A stretch of 64,000 nt of DNA from Streptomyces violascens. Its GTDB lineage: Bacteria; Actinomycetota; Actinomycetes; Streptomycetales; Streptomycetaceae. This document shows, piece by piece, positions 43,266-52,525 of the stretch. The notes under the pieces are model-generated. The model was not told the DNA's origin. It ran no database searches and was given only the letters and a program-made list of their open reading frames with translations. Location of the stretch: assembly GCF_014649955.1 (NCBI RefSeq), contig NZ_BMUA01000013.1, forward strand, positions 62,001-126,000, in the 5' to 3' direction. Numbering within the stretch: the first letter of the stretch is position 1; the number at the start of each line of letters is the position of its first letter. The position numbers and the translations under genes are program-made.

Positions 43266-43748
43266 GCGACCCTCCGCAGCCTGTCCTGAACATACCCCCA
43301 GAGGGTATTCTGCGTGAAATGCCGAAGAGGCCGGGCCGGGCCGACGGCCTTTGCGGAAAGGGAGCTGGCATGTCGCGGAAGGAAACGGGACTGCATGGCT
43401 CACGCCGATGTCCACCCTGGTGCGTCGAGGACTGTGGCCCGGTCCGTAGCGGCGCGCACTCGGGCGCTCCGGTGGGCTTGGAGGTGCCAGGGGAGCAGGA
43501 CGGACGGTCCTCCCCGCCGATGCTCACGGCGCACATCGCCTGGCTGCATGAGGATGAGGACGGTGCTGAAGGCCGGAAACCGGAAGTCTGGGTGTTCTCC
43601 GACAGCGGCAGCGCCGAGCTGAGCCTTGAGCAGTTTGACGACCATATCCGGGATGTGGAGAGCCACGCGCTGCGGCTGCGTGCGCTGCGGACCCGGTACG
43701 CCACGGCCCTTGCGGGAGTGGAGGTGGCGATGGTGACAGACAAATCCA
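43262..43748 (+). pseudogene. DUF6907-like gene truncated by IS30
   Basis: ATG 43262 overlaps the preceding stop. The product contains a Cys/Trp-rich CPPWCVEDC near residue 50 and an acidic C-terminal half (EVWVFSDSGSAELSLEQFDD), as in DUF6907-type proteins of Streptomyces elements. After about residue 162 the frame runs into the IS30 end and stops inside it at 43789, so the natural C-terminus is missing. A later ATG at 43370 is an alternative start. Confidence 0.6.
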
Positions 43749-45245
43749 GGGTGAGTTCAACCGGTCGTTGCAACACTGGGCTGTTGTAGCGAGCGTAGCT
43801 GTTCCTCGAAGACTTCGGCCGGTGTCCGCCAACAGAGGACCTTGCGGGGCCGGTTGTTGATCGCCGTGGCGACCACTTCGAGGTCCTCGGCGGACCATCG
43901 GGACGGTCGGTCCCCTTCGGGAAGTACTGGCGCAGCAGCCCGTTGGTGTTCTCATTTGTCGGTCGTTGCCAGGGCGAGTGCGGATCGGCGAAGAACACCT
44001 TGGTCCTGGTATCGAAAGCGAACTGGGCATGGCCGGAGAGTTCCTTTCCCCGGTCCCAGGTGAGGGTCTTGCGTAGCTGCTCGGGCAGCTGCGTCATCGA
44101 TGTGGTGAGCGCCGCGTTCATCGCGATCGCGCCATAGCCCCCGAGCGAGGTGCCGTTTTTCACCGGCGGGTTCTCGCTCGAGCCTTCGAGCCGAGGCAGG
44201 TGCACCAGGAGCGTGGAGCGGCTGCTGCGCTCGACCAGCGTGCCGATCGCGGAGCGGCCCGTCCCGATGATCAAGTCACCTTCCCAGTGTCCGGGGACCG
44301 CGCGGTCCCCAGCCTCGGCGGGGCGTTCGCTGAGGACGACGTCCGCGGTGACATGCCCTTGCGGCTTGTTCTGCGACCGCGCACGGGGAGTCCGTAGTGC
44401 CCGGCCGGTGCGCAGACACGTGACCAGCTCCCGCTTGAGCGCACCACGGCCCTCGATGAACAGCGCCTGGTAGATCGCTTCGTGGCTGATGCGCATGGAC
44501 TCATCATCGGGGAAATCGACATGAAGCCGGCGCGAGATCTGCTCCGGGCTCCATGCCGTCGCCCATCTTCGGTCCTGCCGGTGCAGTTTGTTCAGCCCCT
44601 TCCACGCGGGCGTCTTGGGCCCGGTGACGATCGTGCCGTCGGGGCGGCGGACACTGCCGGCGAGCCGCTCCTGTACGTATTCACGCAACCTGTCGTTGCC
44701 TGCGAGCTTGGCCGCCTTCGGGCGCTTCGCGGCCTGCTGTGCCTTCCACTGAGCGACCGTGGCCCGGTATTCCTGCTTCCCGCTGCGGGTAGCGGCGTCG
44801 CGGCGCAACTCGCGCGAGACCGTCCCCGGGGCACGTCCGATCGCGCGGGCGATCTCTCGCACGCCCTTGTCCTGGGCGCGCAGAATCGCGATCTCCTCGC
44901 GCTCCTCAAAGGCCAGGTAGCGGCCGGTGGGCTCGTCCAGAGAGATCGGCGGCATGCCGCCAGCGTGACGGAACCACCGAGAACCGACCGGCCACGACAC
45001 ACCGACCGCCAGCGACGCCTCAGCCGTCGTCACACCCGTGGCGATCAGCCGCCAGAACTGCCGCTGAACCACCCGCGACGGATCAGGCCGGCCAGGCGAG
45101 CGCATCGCCGGCCTCAGCGCCCGGTCAGCACGCCACTGCCGCCGTAGTCCCTCGGGCGCATCGCCGGTCTTCCTGCCCCAGTCCCGCGTAGCGATCTTGA
45201 ACACCTCCGAAATCAAGGTGTTGCGACGACCGATTGAATCCACCC
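43749..45245. mobile_element. IS30-family insertion sequence
   Basis: About 1.5 kb with imperfect terminal inverted repeats of roughly 27 bp (43750-43776 and 45218-45244; both read GGTG, then TTCAA, CGGTCGT and GCAACAC with a few differences). No target-site duplication is visible at the two edges, which suggests a deletion next to the insertion. It splits the DUF6907-like gene on the left and a short antitoxin-like gene on the right. Confidence 0.85.
43757..45204 (-). pseudogene. IS30 transposase, frameshifted near its C-terminus
   Basis: The N-terminal HTH (VTTAEASLAVGVSWPVGSRWF) and second HTH (VREIARAIGRAPGTVSREL) are followed by the DDE core: Asp in VPGHWEGDLIIGTG, Asp in KTLTWDRGKEL and Glu in RPTNENTNGLLRQYFPKGTD. 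Directly after that, around 43,912, one base is missing (expected D-L-S-R-W) and the family tail (SAEDLEVVATAINNRPRKVL, ending QPSVATTG) continues in another frame to 43757. The catalytic triad is intact but the tail is lost, so activity is doubtful. GTG 45204 and ATG 45105 are both possible starts. Confidence 0.8.
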
Positions 45246-45329
45246 CTGCAGGGTGCCGGCCGTGAGGGAGACGGAGATGCCGCTGCTGGGCCCGTCGCCG
45301 GGGAGGAAGTCGGTGTCATCGTCATCCAT
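45246..45329 (-). pseudogene. 5' fragment of a short antitoxin-like (ribbon-helix-helix?) gene cut by IS30
   Basis: ATG 45329 opens MDDDDTDFLPGDGPSSGISV, then SLTAGTLQ, and runs into the IS30 end after 28 codons. The SGISVSLTAGTL segment resembles the beta strand and first helix of VapB-like RHH antitoxins. The rest, and any toxin partner, are not found on the other side of the IS. A perfect palindrome lies just upstream of the start, as expected for an autoregulated antitoxin. The family call is tentative. Confidence 0.4.
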
Positions 45330-45337
45330 AACACGAG

Positions 45338-45358
45338 TATGGCATTTCAAATGCCATA
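45338..45358. promoter_or_regulatory. Perfect 21-bp palindrome upstream of the antitoxin-like fragment
   Basis: TATGGCATTT (45338-45347), one central base, then AAATGCCATA (45349-45358) form a fully symmetric AT-rich site 9 bp upstream of ATG 45329. It is a likely operator of an autoregulated gene. Confidence 0.7.
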
Positions 45359-45563
45359 TGGCGACACCCTTGCTGCGCCTCTGCCCGCGCCCCTGCGATG
45401 GCCGACCGGAGAGTGTGACGTCTGCGCCGGATGAGCCATGCGTCAAGAGACCGCACGTAGCGCCCATAACGCACATCGACCCTGGCTCGAATTGCTCCCG
45501 GCGTGCGCCTGAACTGCCGATTCCTTTCACGCGTTTTCGTTTCACATGTTTTTGGTGACCCGC

Positions 45564-45595
45564 CATGTGGAGTGCGTGGCGATCCTGGAGCCTGC
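45564..45595 (+). repeat. Second attachment-site repeat (attR of element 1, attL of element 2)
   Basis: This 32-bp repeat lies within 45,555-45,599, which reads in frame as VTRHVECVAILEPA and a stop, using normal Streptomyces codons (TGC, ATC, CTG). It looks like the displaced original 3' end of the methyltransferase gene, or the end carried by a second element. Confidence 0.7.
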
Positions 45596-45633
45596 GTGAC
45601 CTGCTGTTTCGTCGAGTGTGTGTTACGTGCGTA

Positions 45634-45703
45634 GTGGGCGTTACGGGCGATATCTTGACGCATATTCGACGCATGTGAGGCCCTTCTGACGCACGTTTGA
45701 CGC
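45634..45703. repeat. Second copy of the 28-bp repeat and TGACGC motifs
   Basis: 45634-45661 is identical to 38541-38568. GACGC motifs follow at 45656, 45667 (as CGACGC), 45687 and 45698. The surrounding 600 bp are diverged but alignable to the left end of element 1, so this is the left end of a related second element. Confidence 0.65.
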
Positions 45704-45825
45704 GCGTTCTGATGGAGCACCAGGCGGCCGTTCACGCAGGTGACGATGCGTCGGGCGTGGTCTGCCGGGGTTCCTTCTTTGCTGTCGCTTGATGAAATCC
45801 CGTGGGTTGTGGCCCACTTTGGGGC

Positions 45826-46250
45826 TCAGTAGGCGTGGGAGCCGTAGGGGCTCCAGTAGCCAAGGAAGGGCTCGAGGTCGCCGCCGCGGGGCTTCGGTGG
45901 GGCGGGCGGCTGGCAGACTTGGTGAGACTTTGAGGCGGGCGTCTGCGAACGCGAGCCACGCCTCGATCTCGGTCCTTTCTTGCCGGGCGGCAGTGATGTG
46001 GCGTGGTCGCGTACTGCTGTGAGGTATTCGGTCAGGCGCTTGGCCTGGTGCCAGGCGCCTGCCTGTTCGTCGAGGTGTTGGACGCGATAGGCGTGGGCGT
46101 ATGCGGTACGGGCTTCGTGCATGGCGGCTTCCCAACGCCGCTGCTCCTCGCGGGCTTGCCGGTCTGCGCGGCGTTTGCATTCGGCGGCTTCACCACGCAG
46201 GCCGACTTCCTGCGCGATTTCGGCGAGATGGTCTTCCCCAACGCCGAAGC
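45826..46250 (-). pseudogene. C-terminal relic of a second copy of the element left-end gene
   Basis: On the minus strand the relic encodes MHEARTAYAHAYRVQHLDEQ and AWHQAKRLTEYLTAVRDHA, closely matching the tail of the pseudogene at 38,815-40,085. The frame slips after SLPPGKK, where the sister copy continues with TEIEVWIAFADAH. Homology stops near 46,250, 40 nt before the helicase gene ends, which marks a junction between element left end and defence genes. Confidence 0.6.
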
Positions 46251-46290
46251 CCTCGAACTCCTCACCACCCGGGCCTGCCCTTGGAGGCGC

Positions 46291-48423
46291 TCAATCGCCC
46301 GCGGACACGAACCTCGAGGTTTCTTTGAGTGCAGCCGATGCGCCATCCAGATCCGCGAGACGGGCGGCGAGTGTGGCCTCTGCAAGCCGTTGAGGGAGCG
46401 CGGCGCTGAACTTGAGCCCATGGATAGCGCGAGAGTCGACGGCGGGGAGGCAGAGCTGACCTATTGCCGCGGCCTTGGCTCGATTCCACTCGTCCAGAGT
46501 CAAGTCTTCGCGGAGCCGGATGTACGTGTCTGTAGGGCGCTGGAGAGGATCGGCAATGCTCGAGAGTGTGGCAGCCAGGGTGACGTTGGCCCGATAGCCG
46601 GCCCAGGTCCACCAGCGCACGTTCGTGTCCCGACCGCCACGGGTAACAACTGTCCCGGCCGGGTGTACCGTCTCCGCACCGTTGTCGCGAGCCTGAGCGA
46701 GGGCGGCTTCAGCACGACGGGTCAGAATGACTGGTGGATCGGTGCCGAGCAGGATCTCCCGGGCGGAGCGGGTCAGCTCGTACGAGGCGGAACGGCCGGA
46801 GCCGACCCCGCCCCACCGTGCCTTGCCGCCGCCCTCGACCAGTTCGACGAAGCACCGCCGCCGGGACCAGTCGATGTACGTCACCTTCCAGCTCCGTCCG
46901 GCGAGGAGTAGCCGCCTAGGTCCGGCAACTTCCTCCGTCAGCAGTGCCGGGTTGGTGGTGCCGATCTCGTTGCGGCCCGCCAGCACAGTGAACTCCGGCG
47001 GGGCAGTGAAGACCGCGGTGAGATCCATGAAGTGCCGGTACCCGAAGCGGCGTTCGGCCTCAGGGCCGATGAACAGCATTCCGCTGTCCCGCTCCAGGAA
47101 CCCCTCGTCGATCAGATGGCGCACGATGGGTTCGGCGGAGGGACCGAAGGGGCCGAGCCCGCCCCACCACTCCTGCCAGAGTCGGTCTCCGACCCGATGT
47201 TCCTGCAGGCAGAGAGCCAGCACTTGCTGGGCAACGATGTGCCGGGGTTCCGGTGGGGCCGCTACCGGCTCGACCCAGCCACGTGACCACAGCAAAAGCA
47301 GGGCTGCTGCGCCGAGCAAACCGCCCTCGCTGGTCGCAAGGAAAAGGCAATTACGAGTGGAACCCGAGCGCCGGCCGGTACGACCGAGCCGCTGGAGGAA
47401 GGAGGCCACGGTGCCGGGTGCGTCAATCTGGACGACGCGATCCAAGTCACCCACGTCGATGCCGAGTTCCAATGTGCTGGTGGAGACGATCACACAGTCT
47501 CGCGCGTCGGCGAACGCCTCTTCCGCCCGCCTCCGCTCATCCATTGAAAGAGACGCATGCGAGAGGAATGTGGTCACACCCTTGGCGCGCAGGCTCTCGC
47601 CGAGCATTTCGACCTGCCGACGCGATTCGCAGAACACCAGCCGCTTCTCCCCGTGATGCAGGGAGGTGATCACTGTCGCCGCATTCTCCAGGGACCCCAC
47701 GTAATCGAGCTGGATATCGCCGGGTGGCGGCAGGGCTGGATTCTCCTCGCGCAGATGCGGGGCAACAACGCAAGCCGCGCGTTTATCGCGCCCTGAGCCC
47801 TGCAACCAGGCGAGCAACTGGTCAGGATTGCCCACCGTCGCGGAGAGCCCGACCCGCTGTACTGACCGACCGACGACTCGTTCGAGTCGCTCGAGCACGG
47901 CCAGCAGATGCCAGCCCCGGTCATCACCGGCGAAGGCATGCACCTCGTCGACGACGATGGTCCGCAGCCCAGAGAAGAAGGCGCGATGGTCGACATTGGC
48001 GCTGACCAGCATCGCCTCCAGCGATTCTGGCGTAGTCAGCAGGATGTCCGGCCGATCCCGCAGGATCCGCTTGCGTCGTGGCTGCGAGACATCCCCGTGC
48101 CACAGCGCCGTGGTCCGGCCCAGCCATGAGGTGTAAGTCTCCAGACGGGGCAGGAGGTTATTGAGCAGTGCTTTGAGTGGGCATACGTAGAGGACTGACG
48201 TCCCTGTCCAGTTCTCCGCAGCCATCCTGGACAACAGAGGGAAGGACGCCGCCTCGGTCTTGCCGCCCGCCGTCGGTGCCAGAAGTACTGCATCCGCACC
48301 GTCCAGCAGCGGTTCGATTGCCTCTTCTTGGAGCGGGCGAAGACCAGGCCAGCCAAGGGTGTTGACGATGTGGTGTACGACCCCGGGGTGCAGCCGGTCC
48401 AGCGGTTCGGGTGCACCTGTCAT
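46291..48423 (-). CDS. brxHI: BREX-2 Lhr-like DEAD/DEAH helicase BrxHI
   Basis: The 710-residue superfamily 2 helicase has Walker A LLAPTAGGKTEAASFPLL near residue 50, motif II VVDEVHAFAGDD near residue 140, motif III GLSATVGNPDQLL, motif V VIVSTSTLELGIDVGDLD near residue 320 and motif VI FLQRLGRTGRRSG, followed by an Lhr-type C-terminal region. Type 2 BREX loci end in such a helicase. Its precise role in defence is not established. ATG 48423 overlaps the brxD stop (ATGA), so it is the last gene of the operon. The downstream side abuts an element relic. Confidence 0.88.
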   Translation of the reverse strand: MTGAPEPLDRLHPGVVHHIVNTLGWPGLRPLQEEAIEPLLDGADAVLLAPTAGGKTEAASFPLLSRMAAENWTGTSVLYVCPLKALLNNLLPRLETYTSWLGRTTALWHGDVSQPRRKRILRDRPDILLTTPESLEAMLVSANVDHRAFFSGLRTIVVDEVHAFAGDDRGWHLLAVLERLERVVGRSVQRVGLSATVGNPDQLLAWLQGSGRDKRAACVVAPHLREENPALPPPGDIQLDYVGSLENAATVITSLHHGEKRLVFCESRRQVEMLGESLRAKGVTTFLSHASLSMDERRRAEEAFADARDCVIVSTSTLELGIDVGDLDRVVQIDAPGTVASFLQRLGRTGRRSGSTRNCLFLATSEGGLLGAAALLLLWSRGWVEPVAAPPEPRHIVAQQVLALCLQEHRVGDRLWQEWWGGLGPFGPSAEPIVRHLIDEGFLERDSGMLFIGPEAERRFGYRHFMDLTAVFTAPPEFTVLAGRNEIGTTNPALLTEEVAGPRRLLLAGRSWKVTYIDWSRRRCFVELVEGGGKARWGGVGSGRSASYELTRSAREILLGTDPPVILTRRAEAALAQARDNGAETVHPAGTVVTRGGRDTNVRWWTWAGYRANVTLAATLSSIADPLQRPTDTYIRLREDLTLDEWNRAKAAAIGQLCLPAVDSRAIHGLKFSAALPQRLAEATLAARLADLDGASAALKETSRFVSAGD

Positions 48424-49748
48424 GGCAGCTCCAGCTCGATCTCGTCGGCGCTGTCCGCCGCGGCGTTGCGCTCGATTTCGCTCAGCTCGTCGCTGCTGAC
48501 GGTCAGCGCATAGTGCTTGCGCGGGTCGAAGTCGTCAAACTCGTCCACCCGGTCCAATACGTCTGCGACGAGTTTGCGCAGAAAGAGCCTCGGTGCGATG
48601 CCGGCCCGCCCGCCGAGCCTTCCCGTCATGGCAGTGGCCAACTCCGCCACGTACGTGTCGTCGACAAGGGCGGCGATACGCTCAGGATTCCGGGCCGATC
48701 CCACATACAAGTCGCGTACAGCACGGCCCAGTTCGCCCAGCCGCTGGAGATCGAAACCGGTAAGTCGAAGCTGGACCGCCCGCGGTGAGTCGAAGCGCGG
48801 ATCGGTGGAGAAGTCGGTTGCCAGCCGCTGGGCCAGCGGAGGCAGGCGTTGAACCCCCTGCTGTCCGTCGTAAAAGGCGGGTGTGCCGGTGATGACCAGA
48901 AAGAGCCCGGGAAAGCGGCCCGCGTCGATTTCATCAAGGAGCTGTCGTAGGGCGTTGAGACCCTTCTCTCGCACGTCTCCCCGCACTCGTTGCAAGGTCT
49001 CGATCTCATCTAGGACCAGCAGGAGACCGGGATGCCCACAGTCCTTCAGGACGGTGAGCAGCCCCTGAAGGAAGCCCAGTGCCGCGAAGTGGTCGAGATC
49101 TCCGCGCACCCCTGCAGTACGGCGCGCGGAGGCGGCGACCGACTTCTGGCCGCCTAACCAGGCGATGACGGCTTCGGCGGTGGCCGCGTCCCCGCCCAGC
49201 GTGGCTTTGCGGTAGCCGCGCAGGGCGGCGGAGAAAGCGGGAGTGGTCTGGGCGACGCCACGGAGTCGCTCCTCCAGCAGCGCTTCGACTGCAGACTCCA
49301 ACGCCTCGCTTTCCTCAGCGAGTTCGGGTTGAGTCTCGGTCACTTCCTCTTCGAGGGTGTAGAACCAGCCATCGACCACCGAGCGCAGGGCGCTGGCAGG
49401 CTCGGTCGCTGTGGTCAGCCGCTCGGTGAGCCGTCGGTAGACAGTTTCCAGCTTGTGCAGGGGTGTCTCTGTCTCCGAGATCTGAATCTCCGCGGTGGCG
49501 AGCCCAGCGCGCTTCGCCCGTTCGGCGAGCCAGCGGGCGAAGAAGGTCTTGCCGGATCCGTACTCGCCGCGAATGGCATGGAACGCCGCACTGCCCGTCG
49601 CGATCGTGGCGATCCGCTCGTCCAACGCAGGCGCGAAACGGTCCAACCCGACAGCGAAGAGGTCGAGACCCGACTGCGGCACGGTCCCGCGCCGCAGCGC
49701 GTCGATGACCTCGCGGCGGCGGGTCGCGCTGACGGATGCGCCGCTCAT
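48420..49748 (-). CDS. brxD: BREX-2 P-loop ATPase BrxD
   Basis: The 442-residue protein has Walker A IRGEYGSGKTFFARWLAERA near residue 58, Walker B LLLVLDEIETLQRVRGDV near residue 245 and a sensor-like LFLVITGTPAFYDG near residue 288, as in the DUF2791/BrxD ATPases of type 2 BREX. The helical C-terminal half (GGRAGIAPRLFLRKLVADVL) fits that family. ATG 49748 overlaps the pglZ stop by 4 nt. It most likely works with BrxHI as an ATPase-helicase pair; that is an inference from gene order. Confidence 0.88.
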   Translation of the reverse strand: MSGASVSATRRREVIDALRRGTVPQSGLDLFAVGLDRFAPALDERIATIATGSAAFHAIRGEYGSGKTFFARWLAERAKRAGLATAEIQISETETPLHKLETVYRRLTERLTTATEPASALRSVVDGWFYTLEEEVTETQPELAEESEALESAVEALLEERLRGVAQTTPAFSAALRGYRKATLGGDAATAEAVIAWLGGQKSVAASARRTAGVRGDLDHFAALGFLQGLLTVLKDCGHPGLLLVLDEIETLQRVRGDVREKGLNALRQLLDEIDAGRFPGLFLVITGTPAFYDGQQGVQRLPPLAQRLATDFSTDPRFDSPRAVQLRLTGFDLQRLGELGRAVRDLYVGSARNPERIAALVDDTYVAELATAMTGRLGGRAGIAPRLFLRKLVADVLDRVDEFDDFDPRKHYALTVSSDELSEIERNAAADSADEIELELP

Positions 49749-52525
49749 GCGTTCTCCCTGGGCAGTTCGAACTGCTCGCGCAGTGTGTCGCGGTTGAGCC
49801 GGACCCGGGTCCGGGAGTCGATCAGGCTGATGACTTCGTAGCCCTCGATGTTCAGCAGCCGGGTCAGCACAGTGACGAAGCCCTCCGGGCGGGTGTTGGT
49901 GCGGCCCCCCGAAGCGACGGCGGCTCCAGCGACTGCTGCGAGTGAGAGCGTGCCGCCTGATGCGTCGAGCGCATCGATGACAGCGGCCACCACCTTGCGA
50001 TCGGGGACCTTGCGCACGAACTTCCCCTGATGCTCGTAGAGCTTGGTTTCCACGACCTGACGGCCGAGCGTGACCGGGGGCAGCGGCTCGACGGGTGCGG
50101 GCCTGGTCGGGGGCGTTTCGACTGCGTCGTCGGCGAGGCGCTCACCCTCCTGGGGCCGTGCCTTCGGCTTTGCGGGCGGCGCCTTCCGCGCGGGCTTCGT
50201 GGTGGTTCGGGTCTTCAGCGATGCCGGGGCGACCTGCGCTTCCCACCATGGTGGCTGGACTGACTCTCGCGGTAGTTCGGCCCATCCGTCGGGTGCGAGG
50301 TCGATCGACGGAGTCAGGACCAGTACCGGCACCGTCATCTCGGCGAGTGCGGCGCCGCCGCGATAGCCGGCCTTGCGTGGGGTGTAGCGGATCTCTTCCG
50401 ACCAGGGGGCAATTACCCGCCCGCTGTTTTCCAGCACGCGGGGGCCTGACAGCGCGACCTCTCCCTCACCGGCAGCCGTCCCCGTACGCCAGCGGGCCGA
50501 CTCCACCCCTTCGGCGGTCACTGGTCCTGCGTCGGGCCTCGTCCGGTCCAGTACGTGTCCGTGATCGGACACCAGTACCACTGGACGCCCTTGACCTCGC
50601 GCGGAGTTGAGCAGTTCGGTGAGGTACTTCACGCGGTTCACCGACCAGTCGGTCAGCGAGCCCTGCTGCCCGTGGTCGAGGCTGTCGTCGATGGTGTTGA
50701 GCACGACACCGACCACGGCATCGGATGCGATGGCCTCGACCAGCCGCTGGTCGAGCAACTGTCCCGCGGGACCGGCGATCTCGCTCTTGTGGAACAGAGC
50801 AGCCGCACGCCGGTGCTGCTTCCAGAAATCGACGAATCCCTCCTTCTCCACACTCTGCCCGCCCGATACCGGGCGTCCGCATAGCAAGGTGGCCCGGTTG
50901 ACGACAGTCACCGACGGGATCATGGCGACCGCAGCAGCCCGCCGCCCGTCGCCGGACAGCTCGCTCCACCGGCCCGCACCGGTCAACTCTTCACCGAGTT
51001 GCGCCGCGACCGCACTGCTCATCCCGTCCAGTACAAGGACCAGCGGCGGCCGCTTCGCCGCCAGCTTCACTGCGATCTTCTCCAGAACGTCCTCGATGAG
51101 CAGCGTCCCACTGGGCTGCGCCGTACTGGCGTGCTGCGCCCATGGCTCGAGCTCGGCCGCGAAGGCTTCGTCGAGCGTCGCCCGTCGCTGCCGCGCCGCG
51201 TCGTGCACAGTACGGTATGCATGAACCAGAACGGGCTCGGCGTCGGCGTCTCCCACCCACAGCTGTGCCAGTGCCCGGTCCACCCACCCCCAGTCGGCTA
51301 CATGTGCGTGCACAGCCTGGTCGACCGAGGACACCACCGGCTTCGGCGCGTCCAGCCAGTGCTTCAGCCGTACGGCCATGCGCGCCAGCTCGATCCGCTT
51401 CGCATAGAGAACAGCGGCAAGGTGATGTTCTCGTACGTGTTCCCAGGCAGTCTGAGCTGCTTGAGGCTCCTGGGCCAACGTCTCGGCCAGCCGACGCAGC
51501 CGTGCCTGGAAACCTGAGGGGAGGAAAGGATTGTCGGCGAGCGCAGCAGACAGATGGGCCTCCGCGGCCAGCTGATCGGCCTGGCGCAGTACGTCGAGAA
51601 CCCGCTGCCGTGCCTCCTCGCTCTGCGCCCCCCGTCCCGTCGCCTCACCGATCCATCGGATGAGTGTGCCCTCCACTGCCCTCGCATAGGCGCGCAGTTC
51701 GGACGGGCGTGAACCCATGCCGAAGACGGAGCCCAGAGCGACGGCCGCCTCGGCCGACGCAGCACCCCCGTTCATGACCGAGGCAAGCACACCCAACGCA
51801 GTGGCCTCGGTGCCGCGGCCGTTGAGCGCGAGCCGCAGGAGCACTGGCGCGGCCTCGCCTGCGTTCTGCGCCAGCCACTCGGCGATGCCCTGCTGTTCGG
51901 CTTCCGGCAACGCCGCGAAACGCTGTGGCCCGCCGGGCGTGCGGGACCAGGCCAGCAGAGCATCGACATCCACCGACGCCTCGCCCTCGAAGACGCCCTC
52001 GAGCCCGAGCCGTACTCCGACGAGGGCACGCATCGCCGCGTCCAGGGTGAGCACGGCCCCACGCTGGGGCCAGCCGCCGTCCGGCTCGGCAGCGATCAGT
52101 GCACTGGGCAACCAGAGCCATGGATCGCGCCGCATACGAGGGTCGAGGTCGGCGGCGCCGAAAAGCTGCTTGACGATGTCGGCCTCGTCGACAGCGATGA
52201 TCTGCGAGCGCACCATCTCGCCCACCAGATCGAGACTGATCCGATCACCGGACACATCGGTGGTGACCACCAGCAGGTCCGAACCCTCGGTACTCAGATG
52301 AGCCTGCCAGGCATCGGTGATGCCGAGCACCGAAGTGGTGTGTGCGACCCGGACCTTGCGGCGTTCACCTTCGCCGGCCGGCACGGTGAACTCCTGTGGC
52401 CCGCCCACCACGTACTTACCGTGCACCAGTACCAGCCGTCGACCCTTGGTATGGGCCAGCCGTGTGGTCAGAAGTCCGGTGATGACCCGCTGGTCGAGCT
52501 CGGGCACCGTGGCTCCCATCAGCAC
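49745..52525 (-). CDS. pglZ: BREX-2 phosphatase-like protein PglZ
   Basis: This 926-residue protein holds the PglZ alkaline-phosphatase-like domain: PLVLVLDGMSSAVAAQLGEEL near residue 495 (metal Asp and Ser), NTIDDSLDHG near residue 612 and VVLVSDHGHVLDRT near residue 653, the metal-binding DHGH. The N-terminal half is helical; a Lys/Pro-rich linker (about 805-845) precedes a C-terminal winged-helix-like segment. PglZ is the hallmark of all BREX systems. GTG 52525 and ATG 52519 are both possible, overlapping or touching the pglY stop. Confidence 0.92.
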   Translation of the reverse strand: MLMGATVPELDQRVITGLLTTRLAHTKGRRLVLVHGKYVVGGPQEFTVPAGEGERRKVRVAHTTSVLGITDAWQAHLSTEGSDLLVVTTDVSGDRISLDLVGEMVRSQIIAVDEADIVKQLFGAADLDPRMRRDPWLWLPSALIAAEPDGGWPQRGAVLTLDAAMRALVGVRLGLEGVFEGEASVDVDALLAWSRTPGGPQRFAALPEAEQQGIAEWLAQNAGEAAPVLLRLALNGRGTEATALGVLASVMNGGAASAEAAVALGSVFGMGSRPSELRAYARAVEGTLIRWIGEATGRGAQSEEARQRVLDVLRQADQLAAEAHLSAALADNPFLPSGFQARLRRLAETLAQEPQAAQTAWEHVREHHLAAVLYAKRIELARMAVRLKHWLDAPKPVVSSVDQAVHAHVADWGWVDRALAQLWVGDADAEPVLVHAYRTVHDAARQRRATLDEAFAAELEPWAQHASTAQPSGTLLIEDVLEKIAVKLAAKRPPLVLVLDGMSSAVAAQLGEELTGAGRWSELSGDGRRAAAVAMIPSVTVVNRATLLCGRPVSGGQSVEKEGFVDFWKQHRRAAALFHKSEIAGPAGQLLDQRLVEAIASDAVVGVVLNTIDDSLDHGQQGSLTDWSVNRVKYLTELLNSARGQGRPVVLVSDHGHVLDRTRPDAGPVTAEGVESARWRTGTAAGEGEVALSGPRVLENSGRVIAPWSEEIRYTPRKAGYRGGAALAEMTVPVLVLTPSIDLAPDGWAELPRESVQPPWWEAQVAPASLKTRTTTKPARKAPPAKPKARPQEGERLADDAVETPPTRPAPVEPLPPVTLGRQVVETKLYEHQGKFVRKVPDRKVVAAVIDALDASGGTLSLAAVAGAAVASGGRTNTRPEGFVTVLTRLLNIEGYEVISLIDSRTRVRLNRDTLREQFELPRENA

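Larger units (their letters stand above)
38460..45595. mobile_element. Degenerate integrative element 1 in the 3' end of the RNA methyltransferase gene
   Basis: About 7.1 kb are bounded by 32-bp repeats of the gene 3' end (29/32 identical). Contents: a frameshifted left-end gene, a small hypothetical gene, two sigma-like HTH paralogues, an excisionase-like gene, two further small genes and an IS30-family copy. No integrase, replication or transfer gene is visible, so it is a non-autonomous remnant. The IS30 insertion, with loss of flanking DNA, could have removed the recombinase. Confidence 0.7.
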
